Source: Ichthyophonus hoferi (Eukaryota > Opisthokonta > Ichthyosporea > Ichthyophonida > Ichthyophonidae). From it: a stretch of 13,952 bases of DNA. Made by a program: the position numbers and the translations under genes. Every line of letters begins with the position of its first letter. The stretch's first letter is position 1. The stretch lies in NCBI GenBank assembly GCA_002751075.1, contig NAOQ01000294.1:78976-92927 (forward strand). Direction: 5' to 3'. Positions 1 to 8,000 of the stretch are shown in pieces. A model generated the notes under the pieces. It was not told the origin of the DNA. It searched no databases and was given only the letters and a program-made list of their open reading frames with translations.

Positions 1-1169
1 CTTTGTTTTTGATTTTTATTGAATATTTTTGATGATTCTCATATTGAAGTTTAAAATTCTTATTTTGAAGATTAAAAGGGGTTACAGTAGTCTATATTTG
101 TATTGTGGGAACTGGTTGCCTTCAACAACACAGTCACCTTACCATCTATCAATAACTGGCTGCCCAACTGACTGCAGTCTCTTAGTCTTAACACCTTATG
201 GGCTTAGGGCCTCAACTTCAGTCCCCTGGTTTAATAATAAAAATATACCTGAGCATATTTGTACTCCATGAATGCAAAGGGTCACATTAAAACACCTCTT
301 AATTCGATATTCCCTCTCATTCTAAATTATTACTGTGGAGCTGATTGTAGAATAGTATATATTAGATTATATAATATTACAATGCAGAATAGCAATACCT
401 ACACTACCCCATGCTGATAAAGCATTATTAAGTATCATGAGAGAAAGGTTTGATGGAATTCGATAAGTTGCAACTATAGAAATTTGTTTTGTGATCCAAT
501 CCTTAAAATTATTATGCAATTAATTTAAGTTATTTCATTGGTGAATCATGCATCTGAGTGCTACAGTAATCAATCTTATCAAGGGGAGATATCTGATTGG
601 TTAGAAGTAGCAAGGTATTAATTGGTTCATTGAATAATCATACATGTTTAGATTGACATCAGTAAAGCAATGCACCAATGCACATATATTACAATCACAT
701 CTATATCAATATACTATTAGCTATAGTGGTTTTTATTTCATTAATTAATATGGTGTTTTAATTTCACTCATGTTTACGTTTGCATTTTTTTACCATTTGT
801 TTTATTTCTGTTTTCTACGTATCTTAGACCTGAACAGCCTACGAAGGCGATTGACATTAGTGCATTGTATTATACGAATACACCTTGGATGTGATTTTAT
901 GGAAAACAAATATTGATTATACTAGTATTTATGTTCTCTGTAGCACAATATAAAGGACATGCTTTCAATTCACAGCATCAATGGTAAATATTTTTTAATA
1001 TAGAAATATTATTTGATGTTGTATTTTGTGATATAGAAATAGTTGACCACTGCTTATAATAAGATTAGTAATTAATATGGCTAATATAACAAAGTGTAGT
1101 AAAATTTGTTGTAATAACAATATATTTTACTACTACTGTACCAAACTAATATTAAACATTTTAATATTT
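1..1169. other. Left flank, no gene recognised
   Basis: AT-rich DNA in which I see no supportable gene. A less AT-rich patch at about 84-240 stands out and contains the 10-bp palindrome GACTGCAGTC at 170-179. An 80-codon open frame runs through it on the + strand, but it starts in T/A-rich sequence, has no recognisable domain, and reads like chance or an eroded dispersed repeat. Two TGATTGG/ATTGG elements lie near 537-541 and 594-600. Confidence 0.5.
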
Positions 1170-1194
1170 GCAGGAGTATTTAAGGGCTATGTAG

Positions 1195-1284
1195 ATGGAG
1201 AAGGTTGAAAAAATGGGCATTCTTACAGCTCTGAGAAGGGAGCGACCAACACTGAGGGCTATACATTTTAACCCTTTTCTCTAG
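1195..1284 (+). other. Exon-like patch with a 29-codon open frame, identity unknown
   Basis: A patch with more G+C than its surroundings sits at 1170-1290 between AT-rich DNA and a microsatellite. A splice-acceptor-like TTTGCAG ends at 1173. A 29-codon frame from ATG 1195 to TAG 1284 ends in residues RRERPTLRAIHFNPFL. The frame entered from the acceptor does not join it, because stops intervene, so a single exon cannot be claimed. It may be an eroded exon, part of an old repeat, or chance. I recognise no family. Confidence 0.2.
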
Positions 1285-1313
1285 AGAGTAATATCTGTGT
1301 ATATTCATAAATA

Positions 1314-1339
1314 TAATAGTAATATTGATTGTTGTGATA

Positions 1340-1370
<31 letters not shown>

Positions 1371-1735
1371 TAGAAATACCAATAAAAATAACAGTAGCAC
1401 GAGCAATATCAATAATAACAATCATAGTAATAGTAATAGTCATAGTCATATTAGTATGAATAGTAATGTGATAGTAATAGTGATAGTAATAGTAATGGTA
1501 ATGGTAATAGTAATAGTAATCATAATAGTAATCATAGTTATGGTAATCACAATAATAAATAGTAATACGATTGATAGTCATGGTCATAATAATATTAAGA
1601 GTAATAGTAATAGTAATAGTAATAGCAATCATTATAGTAATAGTAATAGCTATAGTAATATTAATTATAATAGTAAAAGTGATATTATTTCTAATTATAA
1701 TTGTGATAGTAGTAATGATCACAATTGTAATGTTA
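1314..1735. repeat. AAT / AGTAAT microsatellite complex
   Basis: About 420 bases of trinucleotide AAT grading into an imperfect hexamer AGTAAT (AATAGT), with ATGGTA and ATAGTC variants. Because the unit is a multiple of three and poor in stops in some frames, long Asn/Ser-rich (+) and Ile/Thr-rich (-) open frames run through it on both strands. They are repeat artefacts, not genes. The pure AAT core is at about 1337-1372 and the hexamer part runs from about 1420 to 1690. Confidence 0.9.
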
Positions 1736-2084
1736 ATGTATATATGTTAAAATGTGCATGTATTATAGTATGTATGTGTTATAGTATATATGCATTATAG
1801 TGTATGTGTTGTAGTACATATTTGGTATAGTATATATATGTTAAAGTTTGAATATTTTATCGTGTATGCATGTTATATTTTACCATATGTTACATTACAG
1901 TGTAAAGATGTCATTTATGATATACTCTACAACTGATACATTTGCACCCATATTTTTACTAATTGGTGGTATCATCCCCAACGATATGAGGAAGCCAACT
2001 ATCTAAAACTTTAAAAAGTGTTACATTGCCATGAAGAGTGAAAAGGGCAGGTAAAGCTTTGACGGTATATATTTCCTATCTAGA

Positions 2085-2345
2085 GAGGTTTAACCTAAAC
2101 GGGGCAGATAACCAAGATCCGTATCGGCAAATACGATTCATAGAAGATCGTTAGACCCACTAGAACGGTCTGATCTTATCTCGTCAATTTAATCTATCCC
2201 CATTTGGATGGTTCAGTAACCAATTATCTGACAAATCAATTTGTCTATTAACCAATAATAAACCACTTATTATCGGAACGTCGATCGAACTACGTGTTCA
2301 TTCGCAGTTTCCTGTCTTGGAGCTCTCTTCCATTGGCTGAAACGT
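2085..2345. other. CpG-bearing patch with hairpin, possible regulatory or ncRNA sequence
   Basis: This stretch is richer in G+C and CpG than the surrounding 2 kb. It contains a hairpin at 2144-2177: AAGATC and AGACC on the left (separated by a 3-base bulge) pair with GGTCT and GATCTT on the right across a 9-base loop. Three CCAAT cores follow (near 2220, 2252 and 2331, the last as ATTGGC), plus the palindrome CGATCG near 2283. This could be a promoter for a transcript leading left, a structured RNA, or an old foldback element whose arms near 2093 and 2215 are weakly complementary. No coding frame is convincing. Confidence 0.25.
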
Positions 2346-2593
2346 TACATCACACCCAAAACTTTTAATGGAAAAGGCTCACTGATAAGGGTCTTAACAG
2401 TGTTTTTATTTAAGGATTCTAAATCATAGTTGTCAGCTATCGTTTAATAGTTGATAAAATAATAATTAATATTATTATAAAGAATATTCTATGCCAAAAC
2501 CAAAATTAATCTGATAAAGCATACGTACATACAATACAACACAATGTTAACTACAACTATATTATTAATAATGAGAGCTGTTTAAACATAGCA

Positions 2594-2666
2594 GGTCGAG
2601 TGGTGTAGTGGTTATCACGTCTCCTTTACACGGAGTAGGTCGCGGGTTCGACCCCCGCCTGGACCT
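2594..2666 (+). tRNA. tRNA-Val (anticodon TAC)
   Basis: This 73-base segment folds as a tRNA. The anticodon TAC lies at 2627-2629 in loop TTTACAC, reading GTA valine codons. The internal pol III A box, TGGTGTAGTGG (2601-2611), matches TRGYNNARNNG, and the B box, GGTTCGACCCC (2645-2655), is near consensus. The T stem GCGGG/CCCGC is perfect. The D-arm and anticodon-arm text is very like eukaryotic tRNA-Val. There is no intron and, as expected in eukaryotes, no encoded CCA. Oddities are a G-G mismatch in the acceptor stem (2598 with 2661), a T-T mismatch at the top of the anticodon stem (2620 with 2636), and T instead of the usual A at the discriminator position (2666). The gene is probably functional or recently functional, but the three deviations leave early decay possible. 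Confidence 0.93.
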
Positions 2667-2669
2667 GTC

Positions 2670-2674
2670 TTTTT
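2670..2674 (+). terminator. Pol III T-run terminator
   Basis: Five consecutive T residues begin four bases after the tRNA 3' end, the usual pol III termination signal and spacing. Confidence 0.85.
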
Positions 2675-2989
2675 ACAATATTTTGAATATAAAAATATTT
2701 TCCTGCTTACAAGCATGATTACGTTGTAATTTGGATATGGTTTAGTATACATGTAACTCAAAATGTTAAGTACTGGCATTTTATTTAATATTTTCTATAA
2801 TATACTAAATACTGAAATATATTGATTTTTAGAACATATAATTAAAATGCTTGGGAAGGTTTATAATTAATAAGTGTTAAAAATATGTGCGTAATTATAA
2901 TTATGACGTAGTTAGTATTGACCAATAAATAAACTATGTTAATTTATAAAAGGAAAAAACATTGGTATTGTTCTGGCATTAAATAAATA

Positions 2990-3108
2990 TTGGCGCCAAA
3001 TATATTTATAATACAATATAATACAATTTTTAAAAAGATCGCGCATAGTATATATGGAAGGTATAAGCATTATTCGTGATGTGATTGGCTGTATTCAAAC
3101 CGGCCGGT
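2990..3108 (+). promoter_or_regulatory. Candidate promoter of the PHD/SANT gene
   Basis: A cluster of G+C-containing elements stands out in AT-rich DNA 350-470 bases before the chosen start codon. The palindromic TTGGCGCCAAA at 2990-3000 contains TTTGGCGC on the minus strand, an E2F/DP-type site. GATCGCGC is at 3038-3045, a CCAAT box on the minus strand (TGATTGGCT) at 3082-3090, and the perfect palindrome ACCGGCCGGT at 3099-3108. E2F and NF-Y sites often occur together in cell-cycle promoters of animals; use here is inferred. No clear TATA box can be picked out because TATA-like text is everywhere. Confidence 0.45.
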
Positions 3109-3183
3109 ATGCACAATATTCGATTAACACATTGATGTTACATAATACATAATGTTACGTATAGTATAATGTAGTATAACCGT

Positions 3184-3192
3184 GTATGTATG

Positions 3193-3224
<32 letters not shown>

Positions 3225-3230
3225 ATAATA
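3184..3230. repeat. TA microsatellite
   Basis: A GTAT-type start grades into an alternating TA run of about 25 bases and then ATAAT units. It lies in the presumed 5' leader or promoter-proximal region of the PHD/SANT gene. Confidence 0.9.
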
Positions 3231-3455
3231 AGTATATAAGATTATATAATATACACTTATAGGTGTATATATTTTTCTAGGTGTCTTTATTAATCATTCC
3301 ACTCCTTACCCTGTATGACCCCAAGAAATACATGAGTAGCAAATACATAACAAGTATTTGTAAATGACAACCATTGAGTAGAAGTGTGTTTGTGCTTCAT
3401 TACATAACCTTTAACATATATTATATTATTCAAAAAACTGAAGGAGATTGAAAAC

Positions 3456-4987
3456 ATGGACATAGCTATTGAGGTTCCCAAACAGGATGCGGTTGATGGC
3501 TTAAGCTGCGTATGTATGAATGTATTGAATCATTGTCATTTAGCCTAAGTTATTGTGTGGTAATGTGTGTGAATTTTTTTGAAAGATAGTTGAGAGAGGG
3601 CATGTCTCTAGAAGAAGAGAAATAAAGGAAGGGAATGAGTGGGAAAATAGAAAATAATTGGTTGCAATATTATGAATTAATTGGATATACAAACCCAAAG
3701 TTGAATGTGTGTAAGAGTAAAAAACGAATGATTCTAGGAAATAATTCAAGCCAGTACATAAAAAGACATAACCTTATCTATTTTAATTTTTAAAACTATT
3801 CTTCAATTGTCTATGTTGTGCAGTATATTTGGTATATAGATATTATTTTAATATCTGTTAACTAATGAACTTCAAGCGTTCTGGAAATCATTATTAAATA
3901 CTCATTAGCGATATATATTGTTAGTATTGTTGCAATAGTTCCATTAGAAGTAGAAAACTTGCATTAGCAATGTAAAACACAATGATATATATACATTTCT
4001 TATCATAAAATATAATATAATGCGTGTTGTCTCTGTCTATATTATTTATAATCTATCGCTAATCATTTTGTTTTTACAGCGCTCCACACGTAGTAAAACA
4101 AAAGCAAATCAAATAACTTCCCCAGTTTTATCGGATGAGAATATTGGTAAGTTAAGGTTAAAATTTATTATGATTTTAAATATATACATTGATATAAACA
4201 TAGGTCAATCTTTTTCTTTGGATATATATTACCTATCAGAGCGTCTATATTATTTTAAATACTCAGTAATATCGTGTAACGAGACTTTGCCCCTGGATTC
4301 TATTGGAGGAATAAAATAGTCTAGGTGATTTGATTGGTATTTTTTTGTTAAAATGCTCTAATCTTTTATTTTAAGCATGATATTTGGGCAATTATGTCTT
4401 ACCGGATTGATGCAGTGGTTTGAGTTTAATACATATATTTAAAATTATACGGTTATTATCATTGATAATTTATATTGATCTAATTATAATTCAATAATAT
4501 ACATTTATATATAGGCATATATTTTTAAATAGAAATACACATACATACATGCATATATATATTTACCATCCCAATATATCCACTTTCAGATCACTCTTCT
4601 CATCTAGACATATGCCCTTTTTGCCATCCTCCTAAAAAAACCAATCGTTGGTTAGCCTGTGAAACCTGTCACCAATGGGTGCATTATATATGTGATAAGA
4701 GCATTACCATTGGGTATAGCTCGTATAAGGTAAACCGCTTTATGGAATCGAATCAGTGTGAATTGGATTAAAATGGGTCACAAGTGGTAAAGGGGTATAC
4801 AGATATTGGTAGTGTTAATGTAGGGATAGGAGTGTTTCCCTTTTATATAGTCAGTATAAGTCTTAGGTAAATAACTTGTACATCGAATCATACAACCGAA
4901 TTGATTCGACTCGGCTAAATGGCGAATGGAGGTGTAGACAATGAAATTAATGCTGTAGTAATACCTGTTATTATTATTATTATTATG

Positions 4988-5043
<56 letters not shown>

Positions 5044-8000
5044 CATTATTATTATTATTATTCTATTACTATTACTATTACTACTACCATCATTATCATT
5101 CCATCCTACTATATATAAACACACGAATATTTATAGACAAAGGCATATTTTTTAGTGAAAAAATATTCATTCCTTACAGAAAGAGGGTATAGCCTACTAT
5201 TGCCACCAATGTGGACCCGGGCCTACCATTTCTCCATCTAAGTCTATTGTTTCTTCTCCAAGTGTATCTACCAATGGGATTATCCCTCCAGCTAAAAAGG
5301 GTAGACGGCGCCGGCCACTAGTTATAATACCTGCTGAGAATGGTAGGTTAATATCACTATATATAGTAAGTTAATAATACTATGTATGGTAGGTTAATAG
5401 TATGAAAATATGATAGTATGTAGGATGTATGATAATATATATATGTCTGTATACATGTATGTATTATGTATGTATCTATGTATATATGTGTCTATGTATA
5501 TTCATGTATTCATATCTTTATGTCTACAGTGGAAAACGTAGATGAAGAACTAGGAGATTATGAGAAGGAGAGATTAGAGACCATCGCTAAGAATAATGCT
5601 TTCTTAAAGGTAATAACTACGATTATTATTATTTTTACTATTATTATTTATATTATTATTTTTATTATTGTTATCATTACTATTACCATTACTACTACTA
5701 TTATTATTATCTCTTTTATCAGATGCTATTTTATAAGATTTTAAATTTCTCTTCCTATTGGTCTATCTATGATTGATTTGCCTTTCCTTTTACGGTCGTT
5801 TTACAGGTGGTATAAGTATTTTAATTACTATCAGAATAGATCTGAAACTGACGTGATAAATAACCAATCATTCTTAAGAATATTTATGAGAAGCCAATAA
5901 TAAATGAACTATAGAAGTGTATATCTTGACATTATAACTTAAAATTAATTAATATTTTATTATACCTAATTATTATAAATACATTTAAGGTATAATTTTT
6001 TAAAAAAAAAAATTTAAATATTTAATTATATTTTAATACATTTAAAGTTATACTTATAATAAGAGGGGGATGGATCTAATAGAGTCTTGGAATTTTGGGG
6101 TTTAGCCTACAAGATAATTCAGATGAGAATTCTATTCCCAGGAAAAGGTATATATTAACTATATATATATATATATCTCTTTCTTTTTTAATCTTTCTTT
6201 CTATCACATTCCCCCACATCTTAGGGCACATATTCCTTTACTAATTATTATCCGATGTTTTCTACTTTTTCTTGATTGTATTCTATTTTAAAAGTTTATT
6301 TTCCGGTCATATATAGATTCTCATGAGATTAGATATTTATTCCACTAATGAAAGTCAGTTTTAAAATTCTAATATTTTAGTATAACTAGATTTACCAATT
6401 AATAAGTACACTTAGAATGGTATGGTATGGTATGTTCCTAATGGAGTAGAGAAATTTGAAGCTACTAGAATACCTATATTATAATGATATTAAATCTAAA
6501 TAAGGAATAATAAATGATATTCATCCAATTATGTTTTTTATTGTTGATCTTAGCTTGTTGTGAAAGGACTGGACAGATATTTATAATATATCTATATATA
6601 CTTAAGCTTAAATCAGTAAGAATACCCATATGTATAGATAGGTGTACATGAATATAGGTATGTATGTATATCATTAGATATGAATTGTTGACCCAGTCAA
6701 AATAACATCAGTCATTATTAATTTATATGAGTACCATATAGATATGCAACACAATCTCACAACTCATTGGGGTTCTTGGCCGCCTGCACACAGGTCTGGT
6801 CATTTACAATCTCAGATGCAGTCCCAGCGGAAAAAGGCGCGTCACGGTAAGCTTTTAATTTTTAGCTATCCAATCATAATAAAGCTTTAAATGTGCCAAT
6901 GAATATAATATGCTCTGTTTCCATTTTTTATTGGTTTTTAACAATTAACTAACACTTTAGACTTTTTTTTTAGCCAATCCGTACACCCATCACCACATAC
7001 ATTATCACGCTTTACTGGCTGTATCTAGATCTGCAAACAGTTTATTAGTACATTGTAATGTTATTTATTAGCTATCACTTTCTTCTTTCTCATTGGTTTA
7101 TGTCTTATTAAACATTAGCCCATTTCCATTTTAATAATTCTCACATCTAATTAAAAATGTCCACTATGTGCTTTTATCTCCTTTTCTCTTGTTAGATATC
7201 TTTTATCTCCTCCTATCTCATTGGATATCTTTTATCTATTTATCCCTTCCACTCTATGCTCTGATCTTTTTCTAAAATTACCCATAACCGCTCTTTTTCT
7301 TTTTATTGCCCAGTTCACACACATGATGTCAACCCAATCTTTATTCTATGTACCTTATCCACCTATTAATGTCATGTGATATATATACCTATATAGATGC
7401 AAATACCGCAATTGTAGGTCGACGAATAGGAACACGTAGCTGTGGCCCTGTGGTAGATCCTCCAATTAAGGAAGAGGGAGTGGAAAGAGAAATCGAGGTA
7501 TTATTGGTGTACTTTTAATTATTAAACATAAACATATACCATTTCTCTTTGTTCATATGTTTGTATATTATGTATGCATGTAGGATTATATAGTAGATAC
7601 AATGTATACACTCATATAGCATAGTTTAATATATTATAGTAACATATAATATAGTATAGTACAGTATCATTCAATATAATACACTACAATACAGTACCGT
7701 ACAGGACAATATTATATAAAACAATATTTCTATTTTTATATACTCTTATAAATATATCTCCCCCTATAAAAACCCACAGATAGAACAATCCGTCCCTCTT
7801 GGTTGGTGTTTCCGTATGGAGGAATTTTTTAAAGATAAAAATAATGATCGAATCATATCGGACGGAAAATACCATGGTATGTGTCATTGGCTAATATAAT
7901 TTTAATTTTTTATATTGCATATTTTATATAGCTATATTATATACATTGTAAAATTGAACTTACATATATAGTATATAGAGTTTAATTTACTGTCTATGCA

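Noticed and set aside
29-271. 80-codon + strand frame at the left edge
   Set aside because: No domain, a low-complexity start, and no splice or promoter support. The patch is described as unexplained instead.
1180-1800. Long open frames on both strands (Ile/Thr-rich on minus, Asn/Ser-rich on plus)
   Set aside because: They are translations of the AAT/AGTAAT microsatellite. Neither has domain text or a clean boundary.
4020-4319. 99-codon + strand frame starting at 4020
   Set aside because: It includes real exon 2 (4080-4146) in its true frame, but its ends are intron read-through. The PHD gene model explains the coding part.
4915-5155. Opposing poly-Ile open frames around 5000
   Set aside because: They come from the ATT array inside intron 3 of the PHD/SANT gene.
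5806-5840. Acceptor-like TTTTACAG before GTGGTATAAG as exon 6
   Set aside because: In the required phase it reads Val-Val-stop. The exon at 6083 gives the continuing frame.
5977-6052. Near-duplicate text around ATACATTTAA as ends of a small transposon
   Set aside because: The copies are direct, short and AT-only. There are no inverted ends or target-site duplication, so chance is likely.
6974-7047. Possible extra exon after a strong T-rich acceptor, reading ANPYTHHHIHYHALLAVSRS
   Set aside because: The open stretch with its GTACAT donor has 74 bases and would leave phase 0, while exon 8 needs phase 1. Joining exon 7 directly to exon 8 keeps the frame. It could still be a poison exon, but nothing in the sequence favours it.
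7780-7876. Methyl-CpG-binding domain suggested by the PLGW..R text in exon 9
   Set aside because: Only the first few residues resemble it. The Asp-Tyr-Tyr-x-Ser-Pro-x-Gly-Lys core of that family is not present.
7684-7887. 67-codon minus-strand frame
   Set aside because: It is a shadow of exon 9 of the + strand gene.
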